Source of the DNA: Streptomyces sp. KMM 9044 | Lineage (GTDB): Bacteria > Actinomycetota > Actinomycetes > Streptomycetales > Streptomycetaceae | Assembly: GCF_024701375.2 (NCBI RefSeq) | Contig: NZ_CP113910.1 | Span: 558,001 to 622,000, forward strand | Length of the DNA: 64,000 nt | Reading direction: 5' to 3' | Shown here: positions 53,185 through 63,750 of the stretch, piece after piece | How positions within the stretch are numbered: position 1 is the first letter of the stretch | How the letters are laid out: each line of letters begins with the position of its first letter | Program-made: the position numbers and the translations under genes | The notes under the pieces: model-generated | What the model saw: only the letters and a program-made list of their open reading frames with translations | Database searches by the model: none | Told to the model about the DNA's origin: nothing

Positions 53185-54927
53185 TCAGTGCTCGGCCGGT
53201 GCCTCGTAGTGCTTCCCGACCGGGTCCCCCTCCACGTCCGTACCGGCCCCGGGCCCGATACGGAGTTCGAATTCCCCGTCGTACTTCGTGTGCCCCGCGA
53301 TGACGGCCAGGTCGACGGCCTCGGACCCCACCTCCCTGCGCACGATGACCGGATCCCGGCGCAGGTCGCGCAGGAGCGCCACGCACATCAGGATCATCAC
53401 GACGACGAACGGGGCCGCCGCGAGGATCGTGATGTTCTGCAGGCCGGTCAGCGCGTCGCCGGAGCCGCTGCCCACCAGCAGCATGATCGCGGCGACCGCT
53501 CCGGTGACCACGCCCCAGAACACCACCACCAGGCGTCCCGGTTCGAGTGCCCCCTTCTGCGAGAGCGTGCCCATCACGACCGAGGCGGCGTCGGCGCCGG
53601 AGACGAAGAAGATGCCGACGAGGATCATCACCAGGAGGCTCGCCGCCGTGGCGAGGGGGTACTCCTGGAGCACCGCGAACAGCTGCCCCTCGGCCGTCGG
53701 CTCGTCACCGAGCCGGCCCTGCTCCTGGAGCCTCATCGCGGAGCCGCCGAAGATCGCGAACCAGACCAGGCTGACCGTGCTGGGCACGAGGATGACTCCG
53801 CCGATGAACTGACGGATCGTACGGCCCCGGCTGATGCGGGCGATGAACATGCCGACGAACGGCGTCCAGGAGATCCACCACGCCCAGTAGAAGACGGTCC
53901 AGCTGCCCAGCCAGTCCGCCACCCCCTCGCCGGCACTGGCCTCCGTACGGCCGGCCATCTGGGGCAGTTCACCCAGGTAGCCGAAGACCGAGGTGGGCAG
54001 CAGGTCGAGGACGAGGACCGCGGGACCGGCCACGAACACGAACAGGGCGAGCACCAGGGCGAGCACCATGTTGGTGTTGGACAGCCACTGGATGCCCTTC
54101 TCGACACCCGACACCGCGGAGGCGACGAACGCGACCGTGAGCACCGCGATGATGCCGACGAGAAGCCCCGTGCTCACCTCGTCCCTCCACTCCAGCTCCT
54201 GCATGCCGGAGCCGATCTGCAGCGCGCCGAGCCCCAGCGAGGCAGCCGAGCCGAAGATGGTCGCCACGATGGCGAGGATGTCGATCGCGCGTCCGGTGTT
54301 CCCGTTGGCGTGTTTCGATCCGATGAGTGGGGTGAAGACGGCGCTGACGGTCTGCCGGCGGCGTCTGCGGAAGGTGCTGTAGGCGATGGCGAGGCCGACC
54401 ACGGCGTAGATCGCCCACGGGTGGAGCGTCCAGTGGAAGAGCGTGGTCGCCATGGCCAGTTCCATGCGCTCGCCCGAGTCGGCCGGACCGGTGCCGGGTG
54501 GTGCCGTGACGTAGTGCGCCAGCGGCTCACTGACGCCATAGAACATCAGACCGATTCCCATGCCCGCGCTGAACATCATCGCGACCCACGACACGGTGCG
54601 GAACTCGGGTTCCTCACCCTCTGCGCCGAGATGGATCCTGCCGTAACGGCTGGCCGCGAGCCAGAGGGCGAAGACGACGAAACCAGAGGCGGCCAGCATG
54701 AACGCCCAGCCGCCGTTGTGCATCAGACCCGAGAGCGCGCCGCTCGAGACGTCCTCGAGCGAATCGGTCGCGGTGGCGCCCCAGACGACGAACGCGACGG
54801 TCAGCACAGCCGTGACACCGAACACCACCCGGTCGGTCCGAGGACTCTCACGGCCCGCCAGACCCGCCTCCGAGCCGGGCAGAGGGCCCGCCTCGTGTTC
54901 CTTGTCGCTGTGCTGGTCCTTCGTCAC
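53185..54927 (-). CDS. BCCT family transporter (betaine/choline/carnitine type)
   Basis: A 580-residue protein with twelve membrane helices. The BCCT signature lies in WWISWTPFVGMFIARISRGR, with the substrate/ion site region MGIGLMFYGVSEPLAHYVTA. Such carriers import glycine betaine or choline, often with Na+ and for osmotic protection. The C-terminal cytoplasmic tail is about 60 residues and acidic. I chose GTG 54927 because AAAGGTG lies six bases upstream; GTG 54936 is an alternative. Confidence 0.93.
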   Translation of the reverse strand: MTKDQHSDKEHEAGPLPGSEAGLAGRESPRTDRVVFGVTAVLTVAFVVWGATATDSLEDVSSGALSGLMHNGGWAFMLAASGFVVFALWLAASRYGRIHLGAEGEEPEFRTVSWVAMMFSAGMGIGLMFYGVSEPLAHYVTAPPGTGPADSGERMELAMATTLFHWTLHPWAIYAVVGLAIAYSTFRRRRRQTVSAVFTPLIGSKHANGNTGRAIDILAIVATIFGSAASLGLGALQIGSGMQELEWRDEVSTGLLVGIIAVLTVAFVASAVSGVEKGIQWLSNTNMVLALVLALFVFVAGPAVLVLDLLPTSVFGYLGELPQMAGRTEASAGEGVADWLGSWTVFYWAWWISWTPFVGMFIARISRGRTIRQFIGGVILVPSTVSLVWFAIFGGSAMRLQEQGRLGDEPTAEGQLFAVLQEYPLATAASLLVMILVGIFFVSGADAASVVMGTLSQKGALEPGRLVVVFWGVVTGAVAAIMLLVGSGSGDALTGLQNITILAAAPFVVVMILMCVALLRDLRRDPVIVRREVGSEAVDLAVIAGHTKYDGEFELRIGPGAGTDVEGDPVGKHYEAPAEH

Positions 54928-55120
54928 AGGCGGCACCTTTCACCGAGCCGTTGGCCGGAGGATCACTCCCCCCGCCATGCCCCTACCACCTTTGGCGCAA
55001 AAATCACCTCTCCGGCGGTCACGTTCCTGTCAACCGGCGGGCGGACGGTGGTCGAAGGGATCATCATCCGCCCGCGTGGGTGATCGGTCGTGCGCGAGGC
55101 CGTGACCGGCGGCGCGTGGA

Positions 55121-57112
55121 TCATCCGGTTCCGGACGTACCTCCTCCTTCTCCCGGAACGCGCTGGACGGTGTGCGGAGGACCTGCGCCGTCGCGGACGG
55201 TGGCGTCAAGAGCGGGCCCGGACCCGGTGGGCGCGTTCGCGGTGGCGCGGGCGAAGGCGGCGGTTCCGCCGGTGAACGGGACGCGCACGGAGGTCCGGGC
55301 GAGGTCGACGGCGAGGCTGGGGGTGTCCGCCGGGGGGTCGATCAGGCCACGGTCCGTGCCCGCGACGATCAGGGCGAGACGGTGGCCCTCGGGAACGACG
55401 TGGTCGGTGGCGGCCAGGTCGAGGGTGGCGGTGTAGCGCTTGCCCGGAGTCAGCGGGGCGCCCTTGCCGTCGGAGGCGTGGTTGCCCAGGTCGGCCCAGC
55501 CTCGGCTGATGATCGTGTGACCGACGTCGGCGGTCGTGGCCTCGGTCTCCCGGTAGCAGGAGCTGTCGCCCTCGGTGCTCGCGCCCCAGCAGGTGCGGTC
55601 GGTGCGGGTGGTGATGCCCTCGCCCGCGGCGGCGTAGTCGCGGATGGTGCCGGGACCGAGGTCGACGAGGACGGCGGACAGGTGTGCCGTGGGGGTGCTG
55701 GGGGTCACGGTGACGGTGGCCTCGGAGGCACCGGACACCCGCAGGTCACGGGAGAGGGGCACAGTGACGAAGCCGGCCTTGTCCGGTGTCGATGTGTCGA
55801 TACCGGCCGCCCAGTCGGTCTCGTCGAGGCTCGGGTCGTCGGTGAACGTCTCGGTGCCGCGTCCCTTGCGCAGGCCCAGTGTGCCGGCGCCGCCCCCGGT
55901 GCCGTGGGCGGGGCGCAGGGCCGCGGCGCGGGTGCCGCGCGGCGGCCAGTTCTCCGAGGTGACCCACTGGTCGGGCGCGCGCTCGATGTCGGCCATGGGC
56001 TCGTGGTCGATGCCGTTGTCGAAGCCGAGGAGCTCGTGGTCAAACCAGCGGTGCAGGGTGTCGACCCAGTCGGCGCGGCGGAAGTCGAACGGGTCGACGT
56101 GTCCGGTCTGGGAGAGCCAGATTTTGCGGTCGACACCGGTCTTCGCGAGGGCGTCCCACCACGGGCCGACATGCTGCATCCGCACGTTGAGGTCCTGCAT
56201 GCCGTGTACGAGGAAGACGCTGGCCTTCACCTTCTTCACGGTGCGCACGTAGTCGCGTTCGGTCCACAGCGGGGTCAGGTCGCCGGTGCGCGGGGCACCG
56301 CCGACGAGCTCGCGCTGGACGGCCCCGCACCGGGCGCGGGCATCCGGGCTCTCCACGTAGTTCGACAGCCAGTCGGGGCCGGAGCCGTAGAGCGGAGCGC
56401 CCTTGCTGAAGTAGTAGTCGTACCAGGAGGAGATGGCGGCGATCGGCACGATCGTCTCGAGGCCCTCGACGCCGGTGGCGGCGACACCGTTGGCGATGGT
56501 TCCGTCCCAGCTCTTGCCGATCATGCCGGTGCGGCCGTTGGTCCAGCCTGCGTCGGCCCGCTCGGCGCCGGTGCGGGTGGTGTAGGCGGTGCCGCGGCCG
56601 TTCAGCCAGTCGACGACGGCCTTCGCGGACTGGATGTCGGAGCGGCCTCCGACGTCCACACAGCCGTCGGAGCGGCTGGTGCCGGCCAGGTCGACGCCGA
56701 CGACGGCGTAGCCGCGCGGCACGAAGTAGTTGTCGTAGAACAGGGGCATCCGTACGACGTCGCCGTTCGCGTCGTACGTCTTGCGCTCGCTCTCGTTGCC
56801 GCGCCCGCAGCAGGAGTAGTACGGGCTGGCGTCCATGATGACGGGGACCTTTCGGCCCCGCTGCGCGGGTTCGGCGGGGCGGACGATGTCGACGGCGACC
56901 CGGTCGGTCCGTCCGTCGCCGTCCTCGTCGAGTCCGGTGTTCACCCAGACGGCCTCGCGGATCGCGTCGTCGTAGGAGTGGACGGGCAGGCTCTCGCGCG
57001 GCGCGGTGCCCGCCGCGGTCGCCGTCGTGGGGGTGAGCAGCGTGGCCGTCAGGGCGGCCAGGGCCACCGTCACGAGCGGTCTCCAGGTCGTGAAACGCGT
57101 GCGTATCGGCAT
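55121..57112 (-). CDS. Secreted Xaa-Pro dipeptidyl-peptidase (S15 family)
   Basis: A 663-residue secreted alpha/beta hydrolase. The signal peptide covers residues 1-34 (ALAALTATLLTPTTATAA). The nucleophile elbow is GMIGKSWDGTIANG, the acid HGMQDLNVR, and the His SQTGHVDPFD. A C-terminal beta-rich Xaa-Pro domain starts near residue 440. It should release Xaa-Pro dipeptides from proline-rich peptides outside the cell. The start is ATG 57112. Streptomyces homologues are extracellular. Confidence 0.92.
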   Translation of the reverse strand: MPIRTRFTTWRPLVTVALAALTATLLTPTTATAAGTAPRESLPVHSYDDAIREAVWVNTGLDEDGDGRTDRVAVDIVRPAEPAQRGRKVPVIMDASPYYSCCGRGNESERKTYDANGDVVRMPLFYDNYFVPRGYAVVGVDLAGTSRSDGCVDVGGRSDIQSAKAVVDWLNGRGTAYTTRTGAERADAGWTNGRTGMIGKSWDGTIANGVAATGVEGLETIVPIAAISSWYDYYFSKGAPLYGSGPDWLSNYVESPDARARCGAVQRELVGGAPRTGDLTPLWTERDYVRTVKKVKASVFLVHGMQDLNVRMQHVGPWWDALAKTGVDRKIWLSQTGHVDPFDFRRADWVDTLHRWFDHELLGFDNGIDHEPMADIERAPDQWVTSENWPPRGTRAAALRPAHGTGGGAGTLGLRKGRGTETFTDDPSLDETDWAAGIDTSTPDKAGFVTVPLSRDLRVSGASEATVTVTPSTPTAHLSAVLVDLGPGTIRDYAAAGEGITTRTDRTCWGASTEGDSSCYRETEATTADVGHTIISRGWADLGNHASDGKGAPLTPGKRYTATLDLAATDHVVPEGHRLALIVAGTDRGLIDPPADTPSLAVDLARTSVRVPFTGGTAAFARATANAPTGSGPALDATVRDGAGPPHTVQRVPGEGGGTSGTG

Positions 57113-57244
57113 GCGCGGACGGTACAGCGGTCAACTCGTGTGCAGAAGGGGGCATCTGACGGCTCGTGGGCATGTGGGCGGAAGCGGGGACCGCGAACAC
57201 ACCCGGCGCGCGGGAGCCTACGCACGGGTACGTGCGGGCGGCGC

Positions 57245-57598
57245 TCAGTCTCCGTCGTGTTCGTTCACGGTCACCGGTACCCCGCGCCGGACCGGCCGCT
57301 CAGTGGCCAGCGGTTCCATGCGCGGCCACTTGCCTCCAGCCGGCCCGCAGCCGATGCGCGACATGTGCTCCGGGACGGGGGCCTGCCGGCCGAGCGCGAT
57401 CACATGACCGAAGACGGCGGTGGGAGCACGGTCGATCACGTCGTAGCGGACGGGAACGCCCTTGTCGCTCTTGTCACGCCTCCTCACGCCGCGCCGGTCG
57501 GCCATCTCGGCCACCCGCACGTCTCGTTCCACGGGGACCGTCCGGACCTCGCCGAGGACGACGCCCTCTCCCCAGCCCCCCGGGGTCGTTGCGGACAT
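57245..57598 (-). CDS. Hypothetical protein, 117 residues
   Basis: The frame from ATG 57598 has almost only G or C at third positions across 117 codons, strong evidence for coding in this genome. The product includes GWGEGVVLGEVRTVPVERDV, DKGVPVRYDVIDRAPTAVFG, and a conserved-looking KWPRMEPLATERPVRRGVPV. It has no signal peptide or membrane helix. I do not recognise a family. It lies between the S15 peptidase and the divergent MerR gene. Confidence 0.55.
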   Translation of the reverse strand: MSATTPGGWGEGVVLGEVRTVPVERDVRVAEMADRRGVRRRDKSDKGVPVRYDVIDRAPTAVFGHVIALGRQAPVPEHMSRIGCGPAGGKWPRMEPLATERPVRRGVPVTVNEHDGD

Positions 57599-57663
57599 GA
57601 GCGATGATCTTGACGCCCGCCACCGACGGCGCGGTGGCGTCACCCCTGACGTAGGCGATCCCC

Positions 57664-57690
57664 GTGTTCTCTGTGTTCTCTGTGTTCTCT
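57664..57690. repeat. Three tandem 9-bp repeats
   Basis: GTGTTCTCT is repeated three times without spacers at 57664-57690, upstream of the 117-residue gene and in front of the MerR promoter. Copy number is small, so significance is uncertain. Confidence 0.7.
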
Positions 57691-57755
57691 GGCATGACGT
57701 CACCGTGGGCGCCGGCACTGGCAGTCGGGGCCGGTGTGTCCCGGGGCAGGCGAGG

Positions 57756-57783
57756 TGTCACAATGCCGGTGGGACAGTAATAC
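57756..57783 (+). promoter_or_regulatory. Promoter of the MerR gene, probably leaderless
   Basis: TGTCAC (57756-57761) and TAATAC (57778-57783) form -35 and -10 boxes with a 16-base spacer. The ATG at 57792 is eight bases past the -10, and no ribosome site is present, so the transcript is probably leaderless or nearly so. Confidence 0.45.
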
Positions 57784-57791
57784 TGCTGTGC

Positions 57792-58517
57792 ATGACGACC
57801 GACATCAAGGAGCCGGCCCTCACCATCGACGAACTGGCGGCGCGGGCCGGGGTCACGGTGCGGACGGTCCGGTTCTACGGCAGCAGGGGGCTGCTCCCGC
57901 CGCCGGTGATCGGGCCGCGCCGCGTCGGTCACTACGGTCAGGAGCACCTGGCCCGACTGGCACTGATCGAGGAGTTGCAGCGGCAGGGCATGACGCTGGC
58001 GGCCATCGAGCGGTATCTGGGGCGGCTGCCACCGGATCTGAGTGCGCGGGACCTGATGGTCCAGCGTGCGGTGGTGGCCTCCTGGGCGCCCGACACGGTG
58101 GAGAGGGTGTCGCGCGAGGAGCTGGAGCGGCGGGCGGGGCGGACGCTGGGCGGCGAGGATCTGCGTCGGCTGGCGGCGCTGAGCGTCGTCGAGCGGGACG
58201 GAGAGGGCTTCCGGGTCGACGCGGGGCTGCTGCGGCTCGGCGTCGAACTGCTGGACGTACCGCTGACGCACGAGACGGTCCTAGAGGCCCGTACGACGCT
58301 CACCGGGCATGCCCGCGCGGCCGCCCAGGAGCTGTCGCGGCTGCTGCGGGACGCGGTGGCGCAGCGGGACCCGCGGGAGGTGAGGTCGCTGTCCGCCCAC
58401 ATGCATCCGCTGGTGGTGCAGGCGCTGCTCACGGCCTTCCAGCGGTCGCTGCGCGAGGAGCTGCGGGAGTGGCTGGACGGCGGGGAGGGACCGGGTACGG
58501 CGGGGACGGGCGACTGA
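57792..58517 (+). CDS. MerR family transcriptional regulator
   Basis: A 241-residue regulator. The N-terminal MerR winged helix covers residues 9-75 (LTIDELAARAGVTVRTVRFY, LPPPVIGPRRVGHYGQEHLA). An effector/dimer region of about 160 residues follows, without the cysteine sites of metal sensors. It points away from the beta-oxidation operon's end and is convergent with it. The effector is unknown. ATG 57792 is placed by the promoter; no ribosome site is seen. Confidence 0.9.
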   Translation: MTTDIKEPALTIDELAARAGVTVRTVRFYGSRGLLPPPVIGPRRVGHYGQEHLARLALIEELQRQGMTLAAIERYLGRLPPDLSARDLMVQRAVVASWAPDTVERVSREELERRAGRTLGGEDLRRLAALSVVERDGEGFRVDAGLLRLGVELLDVPLTHETVLEARTTLTGHARAAAQELSRLLRDAVAQRDPREVRSLSAHMHPLVVQALLTAFQRSLREELREWLDGGEGPGTAGTGD

Positions 58518-58565
58518 TGCTCCCGTCCCCGCCGGCCGGCCTGCGGCACCGCCCGCACCGGAGGG

Positions 58566-60761
58566 TCAGCGGGCGTCCGTGAACCGCTCGCCCTTCTCCG
58601 CCTTGTCCACCAGCAGCGCCGGCGGTGCGAACCGCTCGCCGTGGCGCTCGGCGAGTTCACGCGCACGGGCCACGAATCCGGGCAGCCCGGCCTCTCCCCC
58701 GGTGCCGCCGTCGTAGCCGTTGATGTACTGCAGGACGCCACCGGTCCAGCCGGGGAAGCCGATGCCGAGGATGGAGCCGATGTTGGCGTCGGCGACCGAG
58801 GTCAGCACGCCCTCCTCCAGCAGCCGGACGGTGTCCAGCGCCTCGGCGAACAGCATCCGCTCCTGCATGTCCCGGAACGGGATCCCGTGCCCCGGCTTGG
58901 TGAAGTGCTCGCGCAGGCCGGGCCACAGGGCGGCGCGCTTGCCGTCCTCGCCGTACTCGTAGAAGCCGGCGCCGCCGGCGCGGCCGGGGCGGCCGAACTC
59001 GTCGACCATGCGGTCGATGACGGCCTCGGCGGGGTGCTCGGCCCAGATGCCGCCGGCCTCCTCGACGGCCCGCCGGGACTCGCCCCGGATCCTGCGCGGC
59101 AGGGTGAGTGTCAGCTCGTCCATGAGGGAGAGCACCTTGGCGGGGTAGCCCGCCTGGGCGGCGGCCTGTTCTACGGAGGCGGGCTCGATGCCCTCGCCGA
59201 CCATGGCGACGCCCTCGTCGAGGAAGCGGCCGATGACCCGGGAGGTGAAGAAGCCGCGCGAGTCGTTGACGACGATCGGGGTCTTCTTGATCTGCCGGAC
59301 CAGGTCGAAGGCGCGGGCGAGCGCCTCGTCACCGGTCCGCTCGCCCTTGATGATCTCGACCAGCGGCATCCTGTCGACCGGCGAGAAGAAGTGCAGCCCG
59401 ATGAAGTCGCCCTGGCGGTCGACGCCTTCGGCGAGGGCGGTGATGGGGAGGGTGGAAGTGTTGGAGCACAGGAGCGCGTCGGGTTCGACGACGTCCTGGA
59501 TCTCCTGGAACACCTTGTGCTTGAGGGCGGTGTCCTCGAAGACGGCCTCGATGACCGCGTCACAGCCGGCCAGGTCCTGCGCCTCGGCGGTGGGCGTGAT
59601 CCGCGCGAGGAGCGCGTCGGCCTTCTCCTGGGTCGTCCGGCCCCGGGAGACGGCCTTGGCGCACAGCTTCTCGGAGTACGCCCTGCCCTTGGCGGCGGCT
59701 TGGGGGGTGACGTCCTTGAGGACGACGTCGATGCCCGCGCGGGCGCACGAGTAGGCGATGCCGGCGCCCATCATCCCGGCGCCGAGCACGGCGATCTTGC
59801 GGACCGTGCGGGGCTCGATGTCCTGGGGGCGGTTGGCTCCGGAGTTGACGGCCTGGAGGTCGAAGAAAAACGCCTGGATCATGTTCTTCGACGTCTGCCC
59901 GGCGGCCAGCTCTACGAAGTAGCGGGCCTCGATCACCTGGGCAGTCTCGAAGTCGACCTGTGCGCCCTCGACGGCGGCGGCGAGGATACCGCGTGGCGCC
60001 GGGTAGGGGGCGCCGTTCGTCTGCTTGCGCAGGGTGGCCGGGAAGGCGGGGAGGTTGGCCGCGAACCCGGGGTGGGACGGGGCGCCTCCCGGGATGCGGT
60101 AGCCGGGCCGGTCCCAGGGCTGGGCGGACTCGGGGTTCGCGTCGATGAAGGCACGGGCCTTGGCGATCAGTTCCTCGCGGGTGTCGGCCACGTCGTCGAC
60201 GAGGCCGTTCTCCCGGGCGCGTCGCGGGCTGTACCGGGTGCCCTGGAGGAGCACCTTGAGCAGGGCGTCGGCGATGCCGAGCAACCGGACGGTGCGGACG
60301 ACGCCACCGCCTCCGGGGAGCAGGCCGAGGGTGACCTCGGGGCAACCGATCTTGGAGCCGGACGCGTCCAGGGCGATCCGGTGGTGGCAAGCGAGGGCGA
60401 GTTCGTAACCGCCGCCGAGGGCCGCTCCGTTGATCGCCGCGACGACCGGCTTGCCGAGGGTCTCGATACGGCGCATCTGGCGCTTGACCGCCATGCCGTC
60501 GTCGAACAGGTCCTGCGCCGTCTCGGGGGTGACCTTGATCAGGTCACGCAGGTCTCCGCCGGCGAAGAAGGTCTTCTTGGCGGAGGTGAGGATGACGCCG
60601 CGGATGCTGTCCTTCTCCGCCTCCAGGCGGTCGGTGATCGCGGCGAGGGAGTCGCGGAACGCCCGGTTCATGGTGTTCGCGGACTGGCAAGGGTCGTCGA
60701 GGACGAGGGTGACGACACCGGTGTCGTCCTGTTCCCAGCGGATGGTGGGGGTTTCGGTCAT
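58566..60761 (-). CDS. Multifunctional fatty-acid oxidation enzyme (hydratase/3-hydroxyacyl-CoA dehydrogenase)
   Basis: A 731-residue FadB-like alpha subunit. The N-terminal crotonase domain has INGAALGGGYELALACHHRI and LGLLPGGGGVVRTVRLLG, and the NAD-binding domain IAVLGAGMMGAGIAYSCARA with VLKD. The C-terminal dehydrogenase region contains LHFFSPVDRMPLVEIIKG and SRGFFTSRVIGRF. It performs hydration and NAD-dependent oxidation of acyl-CoA. ATG 60761 follows GGAGACC. It lies 55 bases downstream of the thiolase gene. Confidence 0.94.
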   Translation of the reverse strand: MTETPTIRWEQDDTGVVTLVLDDPCQSANTMNRAFRDSLAAITDRLEAEKDSIRGVILTSAKKTFFAGGDLRDLIKVTPETAQDLFDDGMAVKRQMRRIETLGKPVVAAINGAALGGGYELALACHHRIALDASGSKIGCPEVTLGLLPGGGGVVRTVRLLGIADALLKVLLQGTRYSPRRARENGLVDDVADTREELIAKARAFIDANPESAQPWDRPGYRIPGGAPSHPGFAANLPAFPATLRKQTNGAPYPAPRGILAAAVEGAQVDFETAQVIEARYFVELAAGQTSKNMIQAFFFDLQAVNSGANRPQDIEPRTVRKIAVLGAGMMGAGIAYSCARAGIDVVLKDVTPQAAAKGRAYSEKLCAKAVSRGRTTQEKADALLARITPTAEAQDLAGCDAVIEAVFEDTALKHKVFQEIQDVVEPDALLCSNTSTLPITALAEGVDRQGDFIGLHFFSPVDRMPLVEIIKGERTGDEALARAFDLVRQIKKTPIVVNDSRGFFTSRVIGRFLDEGVAMVGEGIEPASVEQAAAQAGYPAKVLSLMDELTLTLPRRIRGESRRAVEEAGGIWAEHPAEAVIDRMVDEFGRPGRAGGAGFYEYGEDGKRAALWPGLREHFTKPGHGIPFRDMQERMLFAEALDTVRLLEEGVLTSVADANIGSILGIGFPGWTGGVLQYINGYDGGTGGEAGLPGFVARARELAERHGERFAPPALLVDKAEKGERFTDAR

Positions 60762-60816
60762 GACAAGGTCTCCGTAGAAGTCGCTCGGTCGCTCGGGGAC
60801 GGGGTCCGCCGGGATC

Positions 60817-62027
<1,211 letters not shown>

Positions 62028-62031
<4 letters not shown>

Positions 62032-63236
62032 GAGGTGGCCTTTCGCTGAGGGTGTCGGAGCGCGGACAGCAGTCGGGGTGCGTCCCAGTCGCGGGCCACG
62101 TCGTCGGTGTCGGTGCCCGGCCGGGCGGGCCCGGTGCGGACACTGGTGGGGGTGGCGGAGAACCGCGGGGCCGGTGCGGGCTGGGTGATACCGGCGTGCT
62201 CGGTGAAAGTGCCACGGGCGACGAGGTGCGGGTCGTGCGGGGCCTCGCGCAACGACAGGACGGGGGCCACGCACGCGTCGGAGCCGTCGAAGACGGCGGT
62301 CCACTCCTCGCGGGTGCGTTCCCTGAAGCGGGCGGCGACCCTCTCGCCCAGGGCGGGCCACCGGGTGACGTCGGTGCGGGCCCCCAAGAGCCCGGGCCCG
62401 GCCTCGTCGTCGCCACCCTCGTCCTCGACGCCGAGCAGCCGAAGGAACTCGTCGTAGAACTGCGGTTCGAGCGCGCCCACCGCCATGTGTCCGCCGTCGG
62501 CCGTCTCGTAGGTCCCGTAGTACGGACAGCCGCCGTCGAGGAGGTTGGCTCCGCGCCGGTCCTGCCAGGCTCCGGCGGCGAGCATGCCGTGGATCATGGC
62601 GGACAGGTGGGCGGTGCCGTCCACGACGGCCGCGTCGACGACCTGTCCGGTGCCGCCCGCACGCGCGTGGTGCAGGGCGGCGAGGACGCCGACGACGAGG
62701 TAGAGGGAGCCACCCGCGTAGTCGCCGAGCAGGTTGGCCGGGACGGCCGGTGGCCGACCGGGGCTGCCGATCATGCCGAGGGCGCCGGCACGGGCGATGT
62801 ACGCGATGTCGTGCCCCGCCCGGTCCGCGAGGGGGCCCTGCTGGCCCCAGCCGGTCATCCGGCCGTAGACGAGGCACGGGTTGCGGGCGTGGCAGTCCCC
62901 GGGACCGACGCCCAGACGCTCGGCGACACCGGGGCGGAAGCCCTCGACGAGGATGTCGGCGCGCTCGACCAGGTCGAGGACGAGGCCGGCGCCGTCGGGG
63001 GCCTTCAGATCGACGACGACGGAGCGCTTGTTGCGGTTGGTGACGTCGTACGCCGGGTCGACGCCGATTCCGGGGCCGCCGGGGCGGTCCACGCGGACGA
63101 CGTCGGCGCCCAGATCGGCCAGGAGCATCGCGGCGAACGGTCCGGGGCCGATCCCGGCCAGCTCGACCACCCGCACGCCGGTCAGCGGACCCTGCCCCGA
63201 CGACCGTGCTGGTGCAGGTACCTGTGCCTCCGTCAT
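62028..63236 (-). CDS. CaiB/BaiF family CoA-transferase or alpha-methylacyl-CoA racemase
   Basis: A 402-residue class-III CoA-transferase-fold protein: [75 protein letters not shown]. The sequence near [13 protein letters not shown], with ASP-containing motif of the racemase branch, favours alpha-methylacyl-CoA racemase, which prepares branched acyl-CoAs for beta-oxidation. It is first in the three-gene operon; the start is ATG 63236. Confidence 0.9.
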
Positions 63237-63516
63237 CGCACCCCCGGCTTTGACACAACCGATGTCACATCGATGATGCTAAGAACACGTTCCACTCGGC
63301 ACAAGAGCGGGCGAGCAAGCGCTTGGCCACTGTCCGTCCACTGTACGACGCGGTCCGTGTCCCCGCCCGGCTCAGGTGTCGGCCGGGCCTGTCCGGCGGA
63401 TCAGGTCGGAGGTGACCGGTGGCGCCGGGTTGAGACTTTTCGGCAGCGGGTCCGGACTGTTCGGCACAACCTTCCGCACAAGTGCCAAAGGGAAGTTCAA
63501 TGGAATACTTGAAGGC

Positions 63517-63750
63517 ATGCGTTTTCTTCTCGAAGTGGACATGGACGACGAGGCTTTGGCGAAGGACCCCGCGGGTGAGCTGGGGCGGATCCTGCGCTAC
63601 TGGGGCGGCAACCTGCGGCACTACCCGATGAAGGCCGGCGACGGGTCGGAGATCTACGACTCGGAGTACCGCGAGGTGGGCCGTTGGCGCATCGGGCAGG
63701 GGGAGGGGGACGAGCGGGACGGCCGGGGCCGGCGGAAGGGAGCCTCTTAA
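63517..63750 (+). CDS. Small conserved hypothetical protein
   Basis: A 77-residue protein reading RFLLEVDMDDEALAKDPAGE, then LGRILRYWGGNLRHYPMKAG and YDSEYREVGRWRI, with a basic Gly-rich tail. ATG 63517 follows GAAGG. It resembles small conserved Streptomyces proteins of unknown function that I recall. Its last bases overlap the end of the minus-strand gene at the window edge. Confidence 0.7.
   Translation: MRFLLEVDMDDEALAKDPAGELGRILRYWGGNLRHYPMKAGDGSEIYDSEYREVGRWRIGQGEGDERDGRGRRKGAS

Noticed and set aside
57756-57791. MerR-type overlong-spacer operator promoter
   Set aside because: The spacer between the proposed boxes is 16 bases, not the 19-20 bases typical of MerR-activated promoters, and no clear dyad lies in it.
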